A stretch of 64,000 nucleotides of DNA from an uncultured Rhodopila sp. Lineage in GTDB: Bacteria > Pseudomonadota > Alphaproteobacteria > Acetobacterales > Acetobacteraceae. The stretch's first letter is position 1. Every line of letters begins with the position of its first letter. Positions 39,543-48,800 of this stretch are shown here, piece after piece. A program made the translations under genes and the position numbers. The notes beneath the pieces are model-generated. The model was not told where the DNA came from, did not search any database, and saw only the letters and a list, made by a program, of their open reading frames with translations. Location of the stretch: the NCBI RefSeq assembly GCF_903944925.1, contig NZ_CAJATU010000077.1, positions 1-64,000 of the forward strand, written 5' to 3'.

Positions 39543-42233
39543 ATGACCTTAGATAGCCGGTTCGCCCCGGGCGACGTGGAACCCCGCCTCTACGCGGGCT
39601 GGGAGTCGGAGGGCAGCTTCGCCTGCGACCCGGATTCCAATGCACAGCCCTTCACCATCATGATCCCGCCGCCGAACGTCACCGGCAGCCTGCATATGGG
39701 CCACGCGCTGACCTTCACCCTGCAGGACACGCTGGTGCGCTGGCGGCGGATGCAGGGCCGCGATGCGCTGTGGCAGCCGGGCACCGACCATGCCGGCATC
39801 GCCACCCAGATGGTGGTGGAGCGCCTGCTCGCCGCCGAGGGCAAGGATCGGCGGGAGATGGGGCGCGAGGCGTTCCTCGAGCGGGTCTGGCAGTGGAAGG
39901 CGGAGTCCGGCGGTACGATTACGACTCAGTTGCGCCGGCTGGGCGCCTCATTGGACTGGCCGCGCGAGCGCTTCACCATGGATGACGGGCTGTCCGCCGC
40001 GGTGAAGGAAACCTTCGTCACGCTCTACAACCAGGGCCTGATCTACCGCGATCGGCGGCTGGTGAACTGGGACCCGAAGCTGCAAACGGCGATCTCCGAC
40101 CTGGAAGTGGAGAACCGCGAGATCAAGGGCTCGCTGTGGTATCTGCGCTACCCGATCGAGGGCGAGCCGGGGCAGTTCATCATCGTCGCGACGACGCGGC
40201 CGGAGACGATGCTGGGCGATACCGCCGTCGCGGTGCATCCCGACCACCCGGTCTACGGCACGCTGATCGGCAAGCGGGCGATCCTGCCGCTGGTTGGCCG
40301 CTCCATCCCGATCGTTTCGGATACGTACGCTGATCCGGAGAAGGGCACGGGGGCGGTGAAGATCACGCCGGCACATGATTTCAATGACTTCGAGGTGGGG
40401 CGCCGTCACGATCTGCCGATGCCGTCGGTGCTCGATCGGCAGGCGAACATTACGCTGGAGGAGATCGAGGATGTGCTGACAACGGCGGCGGACACGACGT
40501 TCGTGCGCTCGCTGGCGGGACAGTCCCGCTTCGCCGCCCGCTCGGCCATCGTTGCCGAACTGGAGCGGCTGGAGCTGCTGGAGAAGATCGAGCCGCACGT
40601 CAACCAGGTGCCGCACGGCGACCGCGGCGGCGTGCCGGTGGAGCCGTTCCTGACCACGCAATGGTACTGCAACGCCGGCGTATTGGCGAAACCGGCGATC
40701 GAGGCGGTGGAAACCGGCAAGACAGTGTTCGTGCCGAAGCAGTGGGAGAACACGTTCTTCGCCTGGATGCGGGACATCCAGCCCTGGTGCATCTCGCGGC
40801 AATTGTGGTGGGGGCATCGCATCCCGGCCTGGTACGGGCCGGACGGTTCCGTCTTTGTCGCCAAGGACGCCGCGGATGCGGCGGTGCAGGCGCGGGCGGC
40901 GTATGGGCGCGACGAGGAGCTGGTGCAGGACGAGGACGTGCTGGACACCTGGTTCAGCTCCGCGCTGTGGCCGTTCTCGACGCTCGGCTGGCCGGAACAG
41001 ACGAAAGAGGTTGCGCGGTATTACCCGGGCGACGTGCTGGTCACCGGGTTCGACATCATCTTCTTCTGGGTGGCCCGGATGATGATGATGGGGCTGCACA
41101 TGATGGGCGACGTGCCGTTCCGCACCGTCTACATCCACGGCCTGGTCCGCGACGAGAAGGGCCAGAAGATGTCCAAGTCGCGCGGCAATGTCATCGACCC
41201 GCTGGAGCTGATCGACAGTTTTGGCGCGGACGCGCTGCGCTTCACGATTTGCTCGCTGACCGGCCCCGGCCGCGATGTGAAGCTGGGCGCCTCGCGGGTG
41301 CAGGATTACCGCGGCTTCGTCACCAAGCTGTGGAACGCCGCGCGGTTCTGCGAGATGAACGGAATGCGCCCCGATCCGGCGTTCGATCCGGCGGCTGCAA
41401 AATTGCCGCTGTCACGCTGGCTGCTGGATACGGCGAACGGCGCCGTGGCGGAGGCGACGGCGGCTTTGGAGGTCTACCGGTTCGACGAATACGCCGCCGC
41501 CGGCTACCGGTTCGTCTGGAACAATTTCTGCGACTGGTTCCTGGAACTGGCCAAGCCGCTGCTGACGGAAGGTGCGGACCCGGCCGATGCAGCCGAAATC
41601 CGGGCCGTGGGTGCGCATGTGCTGGGCCTGATCCTGCGGCTGCTGCACCCGTCGATTCCGTTCGTCACCGAGGAATTGTGGGACCGCTTCGGCTATGGCG
41701 AGCCGTGCAGCCTGATCGGCGCCGCCTGGCCGGACGCCGTCCCGGTGACGGAGGCCGCGGCGGCGCGGGCGGAACTGGACTGGGTGATCCGGCTGATTAG
41801 CGAGGTCCGCTCGGTGCGGGCGGAGATGAACGTGCCGCCGAGCAAGCCGTCCCCCGTGCTGCTACGCGATGCGCCGGCCGTGGTTTTGGCGCGGGTGGAC
41901 CGCTGGATCGAGGCGATCCGCCGCCTGGCGCGGGCGTCGGACGTGCAGGTGCTGACCGGGGACGTGCCGAAGGGGTCCGCCCAGGCGGTGCTGGACGAGA
42001 CGACAATCGTCTTGCCGCTGGAGGGGCTGATCGACATTGCGGTGGAGCGGACGCGGCTGGCGAAGGACCGCGACAAGCTGGTAATAGAGGCGAAGAAGAT
42101 GCGGCAGAAGCTGGACAACCCCGAGTTCGTCAGCCGCGCGAAGGAGGAGGTGGTGGCGGAGAACCGCGAACGCCTGGCGGGTTTCGAGGCCGAGATCGCC
42201 CGGCTGCAGGCGGCGCTGGATCGGCTGGAGTAG
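39543..42233 (+). CDS. valS: Valyl-tRNA synthetase
   Basis: A class I synthetase of 896 residues. PPPNVTGSLHMGHALT contains the HIGH-type motif (about 42-57), the CP1 editing domain spans roughly 190-340, and the KMSKS motif is in EKGQKMSKSRGN (about 540). The C-terminal coiled coil (RTRLAKDRDKLVIEAKKMRQK... AEIARLQAALDRLE) is the valyl-specific tRNA arm-binding tail. GGAG lies eight bases before the ATG at 39543; a GTG directly in front is an alternative. Confidence 0.97.
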   Translation: MTLDSRFAPGDVEPRLYAGWESEGSFACDPDSNAQPFTIMIPPPNVTGSLHMGHALTFTLQDTLVRWRRMQGRDALWQPGTDHAGIATQMVVERLLAAEGKDRREMGREAFLERVWQWKAESGGTITTQLRRLGASLDWPRERFTMDDGLSAAVKETFVTLYNQGLIYRDRRLVNWDPKLQTAISDLEVENREIKGSLWYLRYPIEGEPGQFIIVATTRPETMLGDTAVAVHPDHPVYGTLIGKRAILPLVGRSIPIVSDTYADPEKGTGAVKITPAHDFNDFEVGRRHDLPMPSVLDRQANITLEEIEDVLTTAADTTFVRSLAGQSRFAARSAIVAELERLELLEKIEPHVNQVPHGDRGGVPVEPFLTTQWYCNAGVLAKPAIEAVETGKTVFVPKQWENTFFAWMRDIQPWCISRQLWWGHRIPAWYGPDGSVFVAKDAADAAVQARAAYGRDEELVQDEDVLDTWFSSALWPFSTLGWPEQTKEVARYYPGDVLVTGFDIIFFWVARMMMMGLHMMGDVPFRTVYIHGLVRDEKGQKMSKSRGNVIDPLELIDSFGADALRFTICSLTGPGRDVKLGASRVQDYRGFVTKLWNAARFCEMNGMRPDPAFDPAAAKLPLSRWLLDTANGAVAEATAALEVYRFDEYAAAGYRFVWNNFCDWFLELAKPLLTEGADPADAAEIRAVGAHVLGLILRLLHPSIPFVTEELWDRFGYGEPCSLIGAAWPDAVPVTEAAAARAELDWVIRLISEVRSVRAEMNVPPSKPSPVLLRDAPAVVLARVDRWIEAIRRLARASDVQVLTGDVPKGSAQAVLDETTIVLPLEGLIDIAVERTRLAKDRDKLVIEAKKMRQKLDNPEFVSRAKEEVVAENRERLAGFEAEIARLQAALDRLE

Positions 42234-42250
42234 AGGGCACCGTTTCCCCT

Positions 42251-42365
42251 TGTGTCATGGCCGGATGGCTTTTGTGTCATGGCCGGATTTAGTCCGGCCA
42301 TCCACGACTTCGCCGCCGCAACAACCTTAAGTCGTGGATGGCCGGGCCAAGCCCGGCCATGACAC
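42251..42365. repeat. Composite intergenic palindrome (repeat family copy 5)
   Basis: TGTGTCATGGCCGGAT (42251-42266) is followed by a complete copy, TGTGTCATGGCCGGATTTAG/TCCGGCCATCCACGAC, and its partner GTCGTGGATGGCCGGG/CCCGGCCATGACAC ending at 42365. It begins 18 bp after the valS stop. The remaining gap to rho (42366-42601) shows no gene; it should contain the rho leader, which is GC-rich and unstructured as far as I can see. Confidence 0.9.
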
Positions 42366-42601
42366 GGGTGCCGCAGGGAGGGCGACCGAATCGGAGAACC
42401 GCGCAATCTCCCCATTGACGCGGGCCGCCCGGCTTCCTACTATACAAATCCTTCCTGACAATCGGGCGCCTGTGCCTACGCACCGCACGCACCGATCAAG
42501 AAATCTCCAACCGGCTGCCAGACGCGGGGCTTTCAGGCCCGATCGCCGCTCAGGCTGATTCCCCGCCCGCACCCAGCCTTCATGTCCAAGGCACACCCCT
42601 C

Positions 42602-43876
42602 ATGCATCTTGCTGAACTGAAGAAAAAGACTCCGGCCGAACTGGTCAACTTCGCCGAGTCTCTTCAGATCGAAAACGCGTCGTCCTTGCGCAAGCAGGAT
42701 ATCATGTTCGCGATCCTGAAGAACCTCGCGGACAACGACCAGGCCATCCAGGGCGACGGCACCCTGGAGATCCTCTCCGACGGCTTCGGCTTCCTGCGCA
42801 GCCCGGAAGCCAACTACCTGCCCGGCCCCGACGACATCTACGTCAGCCCCAGCCAGGTCCGCCGCTTCGGCCTGCGCACCGGCGACACGGTAGACGGCCA
42901 GATCCGCGCACCGCGCGACGGCGAGCGCTATTTCGCGCTGCTCAAGGTCGATGCAGTCAACTTCGAGGCGCCGGATGCCGTGCGCCACCGGGTCAACTTC
43001 GATAACCTGACGCCGCTGTACCCGGATGAGCGCCTGAAGATGGAGATGGAGAACTTCCAGTCCGTCGCCAAAGGCCCGGTCAAGGACTTCACGCCGCGGG
43101 TGATCGACCTGATCTCTCCCGTCGGCAAGGGCCAGCGGGCGCTGATCGTTGCTCCGCCGCGCACCGGCAAGACAGTGATGTTGCAGAATATTGCCGCCGC
43201 CATTGCCGCCAACCATCCGGAAGTCTTCCTGATCGTCTTGCTGATCGACGAGCGGCCGGAGGAAGTCACCGACATGGCGCGCAGCGTCAATGGCGAGGTG
43301 ATCAGCTCCACCTTCGACGAGCCGGCGACGCGGCACGTGCAGGTGACGGAAATGGTGCTGGAGAAAGCCAAGCGGCTGGTCGAGCACAAGCGCGACGTGG
43401 TCATACTGCTGGACAGCATCACCCGGCTGGCACGCGCCTACAACACGGTGGTGCCGTCCTCCGGCAAGGTGCTGACCGGCGGTGTCGATGCCAACGCGCT
43501 GCAACGGCCGAAGCGTTTCTTCGGTGCGGCGCGCAACATCGAGGAAGGCGGCTCGTTGACCATCATCGCCACCGCGCTGATCGATACCGGCAGCCGGATG
43601 GACGAAGTGATCTTCGAAGAGTTCAAGGGCACCGGCAACTCGGAAATCATTCTCGACCGGAAGCTGTCCGACAAGCGGTCGTTCCCGGCGATCGACATCA
43701 CCAAGTCGGGCACGCGTAAGGAAGAGCTGTTGGTTGAGCGCAGTGTATTGACGAAGATGTGGGTGCTGCGGCGCATCCTGAACCCGATGGGGACGGTGGA
43801 TGCGATGGAGTTCCTGCTGGACAAGCTGAAGTATAGCAAGACGAATAATGATTTCTTCGATGCGATGAATACCTGA
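42602..43876 (+). CDS. rho: Transcription termination factor Rho
   Basis: A 424-residue hexameric RNA-dependent ATPase. The N-terminal domain is [19 protein letters not shown], the RNA-binding cold-shock fold includes [36 protein letters not shown], and the motor has [11 protein letters not shown] (P-loop, about 181-191), Walker [17 protein letters not shown] and the Q/R-loop region. Length is normal. A hairpin (43892-43914) follows the stop. Confidence 0.98.
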   Translation: MHLAELKKKTPAELVNFAESLQIENASSLRKQDIMFAILKNLADNDQAIQGDGTLEILSDGFGFLRSPEANYLPGPDDIYVSPSQVRRFGLRTGDTVDGQIRAPRDGERYFALLKVDAVNFEAPDAVRHRVNFDNLTPLYPDERLKMEMENFQSVAKGPVKDFTPRVIDLISPVGKGQRALIVAPPRTGKTVMLQNIAAAIAANHPEVFLIVLLIDERPEEVTDMARSVNGEVISSTFDEPATRHVQVTEMVLEKAKRLVEHKRDVVILLDSITRLARAYNTVVPSSGKVLTGGVDANALQRPKRFFGAARNIEEGGSLTIIATALIDTGSRMDEVIFEEFKGTGNSEIILDRKLSDKRSFPAIDITKSGTRKEELLVERSVLTKMWVLRRILNPMGTVDAMEFLLDKLKYSKTNNDFFDAMNT

Positions 43877-43891
43877 GCCTTCGTGGGCGGT

Positions 43892-43914
43892 GACCGGGGT
43901 TCCCTGCCCCGGTC
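43892..43914 (+). terminator. Candidate terminator after rho
   Basis: GACCGGGG (43892-43899) pairs with CCCCGGTC (43907-43914) around TTCCCTG, followed by TATT. The T-run is short, so confidence is limited. Confidence 0.45.
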
Positions 43915-44025
43915 TATTCGCTGCGCCCGCCCCAAGCGACGGTTTGCGCAACCGCCGCCAACATCCCGCTCACGCACGCTGGTTGCTACCCGGCGGCACA
44001 TGCGGGGGTCACATCGCCTGGGGCG

Positions 44026-44421
44026 CTACGCATCGTTGACCACGCGTTTGATCTCAAGCCGCGGTGTTCCGAAGTTCAGCAACAGACAGAGCCAGAGACC
44101 GCTTCCCTTGAGATAGTTGATACATTGGGCCCGGTGGACGGCATCCAGCGCCGTAACCGCCTTGAGCTCGACCAGAACACGCTTCTCGACCAGCAGGTCC
44201 GCAGCATAGGAACCGACGACCGCACCGTCATAGTGGACCGTGACAGGATGCTGCTGTTCAACGAACAGGCCGGCTTTGCGCAATTCGTGCGCCAAAGCAT
44301 TTTCGTAGACCTTTTCGAGAAAACCAACTCCGAGCGCATTCGACACGACAAGTGCGCAGCCGATGATTTGCTTCGCAAGCTGATCCTCGAAGGGCCTGTT
44401 GTAAGAAAGCAATAGAAACAC
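44026..44421 (-). CDS. GxxExxY protein (PD-(D/E)XK nuclease-like superfamily)
   Basis: A 131-residue protein with the defining GVGFLEKVYENAL motif (GxxExxY), HELRKAGLFVEQQHPVTVHYDG, YAADLLVEKRVLVELKAV (the D...ExK nuclease-like core) and QCINYLKGSGLWLCLLLNFG. These proteins are widespread, often in accessory regions, with unknown role. No ATG fits; the GTG at 44421 lies in a TTTGTGTTCATTTGTG stretch and gives normal length. It sits beside a decayed restriction gene, so the patch is probably acquired DNA. Confidence 0.82.
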   Translation of the reverse strand: MFLLLSYNRPFEDQLAKQIIGCALVVSNALGVGFLEKVYENALAHELRKAGLFVEQQHPVTVHYDGAVVGSYAADLLVEKRVLVELKAVTALDAVHRAQCINYLKGSGLWLCLLLNFGTPRLEIKRVVNDA

Positions 44422-44784
44422 AAATGAACACAAATAAGTAGCCTTTGGACGCTCGTTTTGGGCGGCCCTTCGCAGGCTGGCGCCGTTGCACGTCCGCGGG
44501 GCCGGCGGATCTCGGAGGCGCCATCGTGGCTGGACATCCACGACGCTTGCGGTTCGCTCTCCGCCCACGCTCGCGAACCGCGCACACCGTCTCAGCAGTT
44601 GCAGGCAACGACAATGCCGCGGCCCATGCGCATCTGTTCTGGACGCGCGGACCATTTCGTCCTTAATGGATACTGTAAGGCCTTACGATTCGGCCGTGAA
44701 AGCCGCGCCGGATCAGGAGAGGGGTGTCCCACCCTCCGAAGGGGAGCGCACCGCCCCAGATCTCACGGTAGTGGTTAGATCGGG
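44422..44784. other. Accessory spacer without a supported gene
   Basis: No frame on either strand carries a recognisable domain. The stretch includes the perfect palindrome GTAAGGCCTTAC at 44675-44686. It may once have encoded further N-terminal parts of the helicase remnant that follows, but I cannot read any motor motif in it. Confidence 0.4.
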
Positions 44785-45710
44785 ATGTCTCGTTCGGCCC
44801 GCGCGAAACCAAACGGTACGAGCGCGACCGCGGTCGAGCAGTTGCTCCAAGTGTCCAAACCGTCGTTCGGGGCAGCGGCGAATGCCCTGGTCGATTAGCT
44901 CATTGCAATGGGCTTCGACGATCAGGAAGCCAAGGAGCCAATCGAACCGGCCCGGGCCGATTTGGACGATGGCGACCTTTTCGCGCCGCGTGGAAAAGCG
45001 CTGCCGGTATTCCGGCACACCGTGATTGCAAACGCGGACGAGACAGCGGCCCTTGTCTCGCTGAAAGCCGGCGAAGCGGTTTCAATCCTTCCCAAAGGCA
45101 ATGGCATTGTCGAAATCGCCGCAACCGGACGGGTGGCCCCGGACGTCGAAGCCGCGATCCATGGTGCTATTCCGGAGCCGGCACATAAGCGCTTCGCCGA
45201 GGCGGCGAAAAGTACGGGGCCGAAACCAAGGACCAGCTTTCCCCGGCCGAACGGGGCGAGGTGTTTCAGATTCCCCGCCTCGTCGCCGAAGTTCAAGGCG
45301 ATCTTGAATTCACCGATGTCGAGTCTTCATGGAATTTCACGATTGGACTCTGGCATCGCATCCTGCACGCTTCGATGCAGCCGCCTTTTTCAACCGCGAC
45401 ACCGCCCGCAGTTTCGAGATCGACATGGATGGCAGTCGCGTTGCCTACCAATTCGCCCGCGAGGATTCCAACGGCCACCGACAAGTTCTATCCGGATTTC
45501 GTGGCGCGGCTGGACGACGATCGTCGGATGGTCATCGGATACAAAGGCGCACTCTTGGCCGGCAGCGGCGTGGACGACACAAATGAGAAGCGCACTATCG
45601 GCCGGTTGCGGGAGAAGACGTCCGGACAGAAAGGCTTGTTCCTTGTCGTAGAAAAGCAAATCGACGGTAAGGATATGCGGAGCCGGTTACTGGATAAGCT
45701 GGGCGCTTGA
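44785..45710 (+). pseudogene. Type III restriction (Res) / DEAD-DEAH helicase, C-terminal remnant
   Basis: Pieces of one protein are spread over three frames. Frame A (from 44785): VEQLLQVSKPSFGAAANALVD, an in-frame TAG at 44896, then GFDDQEAKEPIEPARADLDD and FRHTVIANADETAALVSLK. Frame B (about 45230): LSPAERGEVFQIPRLVAEVQ. Frame C (45329): MEFHDWTLASHPARFDAAAF and RSFEIDMDGSRVAYQFARE. Frame B again: PTATDKFYPDFVARLDD, EKRTIGRLREK and GLFLVVEKQIDGKDMRS to the stop at 45710. These match the order of the C-terminal half of type III Res-like helicases, with a stop, at least two frameshifts and a deletion between RSFEID... and PTATDK. The ATPase motor and any Mod methylase are gone. Confidence 0.8.
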
Positions 45711-45738
45711 ATAGTGAGAACGGAAATGTCACCCTGCG

Positions 45739-46011
45739 CTACACCTTCCGGCGCAGCCGCTTGGCGTTCGCCCTGGTGCGGGTCAGGTAAGGTGCCATGA
45801 CGGAGGCCGTGCCGCGCCCGGTCATCATCGCCAGCGTCGAGGCCTGCATGGCCGCCACCTTCTCCGCCACCATGCGCTTGTACTCCGCTTGGCTGCAGGT
45901 CCCCTGCGCCATCATCACGGAGCGGTGGAAGATCGTCTCCAGCGACGCGGCGGTCAGCCGGGCCATGCTGAGGGGGAGGGCGAGGGATGAGCCGCGGGCG
46001 CGTTTTTTCAT
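45739..46011 (-). CDS. Small hypothetical protein downstream of topA
   Basis: A 90-residue basic helical protein. It has no domain I can name. The middle (AQGTCSQAEYKRMVAEKVAAMQAS) is amphipathic, the ends are strongly basic (MKKRARG..., TRANAKRLRRK), and the composition is typical of alphaproteobacterial phasin-like small proteins; that resemblance is weak. It follows topA on the same strand by 70 bp and could be co-transcribed. Confidence 0.6.
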   Translation of the reverse strand: MKKRARGSSLALPLSMARLTAASLETIFHRSVMMAQGTCSQAEYKRMVAEKVAAMQASTLAMMTGRGTASVMAPYLTRTRANAKRLRRKV

Positions 46012-46081
46012 AGGACAGATATGCTGACTGGCTTCGTCAGCCGCAACTGCCGCGAAGCGGTTCGTGATCCACCACTGACGC

Positions 46082-48784
46082 CTAATCCGCCGCCTCGGCC
46101 GGCACCTTCACCGCCGCCTTCTTCCCCGCTGCCTTCTTCGGCGCAGCCTTCTTGGCAGCCGGCTTCTTCGCCGCCGCCTTCTTCGGAGCCGCCCGCTTCG
46201 CCGCAGCCTCGCCATCGGCAGCAGCAGGGGCACTCTTCGCGGCAGGCTTACCCTTCTTCCCGGCGGCCCCCCGCGGCTTCAGCGCCTTGCCCTTCTCGGC
46301 CAGCAGCTTCACCGCGTCATCGAGCGAGATTTCCTCCATCGCCACGCCGCGGGGCAGGTTGGCGACCGTCTTGCCGTGCTGGACATAGGGCCCGAACCGC
46401 CCCTTGCGCACCGAGACAAGGTCCTTGTCGCCCGGATGCGGCCCGATCGTCCGCACGCTCGCCAGCTTCTTCGCCAACAGATCGACGGCGCGGTTCAAGC
46501 CGATCGCCAGGATGTCGTCGTCCCGGTCCAGCGAACCGAATACCGCGCCCATCTTCACATACGGCCCGAACCGGCCGATGCCCGCTTCGATCTTCTCCTT
46601 GGTTTCCGGATGCAAGCCGATAAGCCGCGGCAAGGCCAGCAGCTTCAACGCCTGGTCCAAGGTCAACTGGTCGCCGTCCATGCCGCGAGTCAGCGACGTC
46701 CGCTTCGGACGCACCTTCTTGTCCTCGCCCTGCTCGCCCTGCTGCACATACAGCCCGTACGGACCGCGCCGGACCGTGACGTCCTCGCCCGTGTCCGGAT
46801 GCGGGCCCAGCACGCGCATCCCATCCTTCAGCGTCTCGCCCTGATCCTCACCCGCATCGATCGCCAGGCGGCGGGTATACTGGCACGCCGGGTAGTTGGA
46901 GCAGCCGATGAAGCTACCATATCGCCCCAGCTTCAGCCCCAGCCGCCCGTTGCCGCACGCGGCGCAGATCCGCGGATCGCTGCCATCCTCGCGCGCCGGG
47001 AAGAAATGCGGCCCCAAATCGGCGTCCAGCGCGTTGATGACGTCGGTGATCTTCAGATCGCGGGTCTGCTCGACCGCCTTGGAGAACTCCTCCCAGAACG
47101 CCCGCATAACCGAGCGCCAGTCCAGCGAGCCGGCGGAAATTTCGTCGAGCTTCTCCTCCAGCCCGGCGGTGAAACCGGTATCGACGTAATGCTCGAAGAA
47201 GCTGACCAGGAAGGCGGTGACCAGCCGGCCGCGGTCCTCGGGGATGAAGCGGCGCTTCTCCAGCTTGACGTATTTGCGGTCCTGCAGCACCGACAGGATC
47301 GAGGCGTAGGTGGAGGGGCGGCCGATGCCGAGTTCCTCCATCTTCTTGACCAGGCTGGCTTCGGAATAGCGCGGCGGCGGCTGGGTGAAGTGCTGGCTGG
47401 CGTCCACCTTCTGCCGCTTCAGCGGGTCGCGCTCGGCCATCGGCGGCAGCATGCGGTTGTCGTCGTCCTCCGCCGCGCCCTCCGCCTTGTCGTCGGTATC
47501 CTCGCGATACAGCTTCAGGAAGCCGTCAAAGGCGACGATCGAGCCGGTGGCGCGCAGTTTCACGCCCTTGCCATCGACCACATCGACAGCGACCTGGTCG
47601 AGTTCGGCCGACTGCATCTGCGACGCCACGGCGCGCTTCCAGACCAGTTCGTACAGCCGGCGCTGGTCGCTGTTGAGGCTGTCGCCCAGGCTGTCGGGCG
47701 TGCGGGTGACGTCCGTCGGCCGAATCGCCTCGTGTGCTTCCTGCGCGTTCTTCGCCTTGCTGGTGTATTCGCGCGGCGCGGCCGGCAGGTAATCGGGTCC
47801 GAACGTGCCCTTCACATGATCGCGAATGCTCAGGATGGCTTCCTTCGCCATCTGCACCCCGTCGGTCCGCATATAGGTGATCAGGCCGGTCGTCTCGCCG
47901 CCGATATCGACGCCTTCATACAGCCCCTGCGCCAGACGCATCGTCTGCTGCGCGCCGAAGCCCAGCTTGCGCGACGCCTCCTGCTGGAGCGTGGAGGTGG
48001 TGAACGGCGGCGGCGGATTGCGCTTGACGCGGCGGCGCTCGACCGAGCCGACGGTGAATGTCCCGGCCTCGACCGCGGCTTTTGCCGCCAGGGCCAGAGT
48101 CTCGGTATTGAGGTCGAACTGGTCGAGCCGCTTGCCGTTCAGATGCGTCAGCCGCGCGGTGAACGGAGCGTTACCCGGCGTCAGGAACAGCGCCTCGATC
48201 GTCCAGTATTCGCGCGCCCGAAAAATCTCGATCTCGGCTTCGCGGTCGCAGATCAGCCGCAGGGCGACGGATTGCACGCGGCCGGCGCTGCGGCTGCCGG
48301 GCAGCTTGCGCCACAGCACGGGCGACAGGGTGAAGCCGACCAGGTAGTCCAGCGCCCGCCGCGCCATATACGCCTCGATCAGCGGCTGATCGAGTTCGCG
48401 CGGATGCGCCATGGCGTATTGCACGGCGTTGCGGGTGATCTCGTTGAAGGTGATGCGGCGGACGTTGACGCCCTTCAGCGCATGCTTGTCCTCCAGCATC
48501 GCCCGCACGTGCCAGGATATCGCCTCGCCCTCGCGATCCGGATCGGTTGCCAGATATAAGGTCTTGGCGCCCTTCAGCGCCTTGGCGATGGCGCCGACCT
48601 GCTTGTCGCCGCGGGCGTCGGATTCCCAGTCCATGGCGAAGTCCTGGTCGGGACGCACACTGCCATCTTTCGGCGGCAGGTCGCGGACATGCCCGAAACT
48701 GGCCAGCACTGTGAACCCGCCACCCAGATACCGGTTGATGGTTTTCGCTTTGGCGGGGGATTCAACGACAACTACGTCTGACAT
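46082..48784 (-). CDS. topA: DNA topoisomerase I
   Basis: A 900-residue type IA topoisomerase relaxing negative supercoils. The TOPRIM domain starts VVVESPAKAKTINRYLG and has the DPDREGEAISWH acidic motif (about 115-126); the active-site Tyr is in TGLITYMRTDG. C-terminal zinc-finger and repeat domains follow (CAACGNGRLGLKLGRYGSFIGCSNYPAC), then several KxRFGPYV-type repeats (GRFGPYVKMG, GRFGPYVQHG) and a Lys/Ala tail (AAKKPAAKKAAPKKAAGKK). It follows dprA by 16 bp. Confidence 0.97.
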   Translation of the reverse strand: MSDVVVVESPAKAKTINRYLGGGFTVLASFGHVRDLPPKDGSVRPDQDFAMDWESDARGDKQVGAIAKALKGAKTLYLATDPDREGEAISWHVRAMLEDKHALKGVNVRRITFNEITRNAVQYAMAHPRELDQPLIEAYMARRALDYLVGFTLSPVLWRKLPGSRSAGRVQSVALRLICDREAEIEIFRAREYWTIEALFLTPGNAPFTARLTHLNGKRLDQFDLNTETLALAAKAAVEAGTFTVGSVERRRVKRNPPPPFTTSTLQQEASRKLGFGAQQTMRLAQGLYEGVDIGGETTGLITYMRTDGVQMAKEAILSIRDHVKGTFGPDYLPAAPREYTSKAKNAQEAHEAIRPTDVTRTPDSLGDSLNSDQRRLYELVWKRAVASQMQSAELDQVAVDVVDGKGVKLRATGSIVAFDGFLKLYREDTDDKAEGAAEDDDNRMLPPMAERDPLKRQKVDASQHFTQPPPRYSEASLVKKMEELGIGRPSTYASILSVLQDRKYVKLEKRRFIPEDRGRLVTAFLVSFFEHYVDTGFTAGLEEKLDEISAGSLDWRSVMRAFWEEFSKAVEQTRDLKITDVINALDADLGPHFFPAREDGSDPRICAACGNGRLGLKLGRYGSFIGCSNYPACQYTRRLAIDAGEDQGETLKDGMRVLGPHPDTGEDVTVRRGPYGLYVQQGEQGEDKKVRPKRTSLTRGMDGDQLTLDQALKLLALPRLIGLHPETKEKIEAGIGRFGPYVKMGAVFGSLDRDDDILAIGLNRAVDLLAKKLASVRTIGPHPGDKDLVSVRKGRFGPYVQHGKTVANLPRGVAMEEISLDDAVKLLAEKGKALKPRGAAGKKGKPAAKSAPAAADGEAAAKRAAPKKAAAKKPAAKKAAPKKAAGKKAAVKVPAEAAD

Positions 48785-48800
48785 CGAAGGGTGCGCTATC

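Noticed and set aside
44713-45018. 101-residue minus-strand frame in the accessory patch
   Set aside because: It is opposite the helicase remnant, whose frames are recognisable, and has no domain of its own.
46376-48559. Long + strand open frame opposite topA
   Set aside because: No domain, no ribosome binding site; the minus strand encodes complete TopA.
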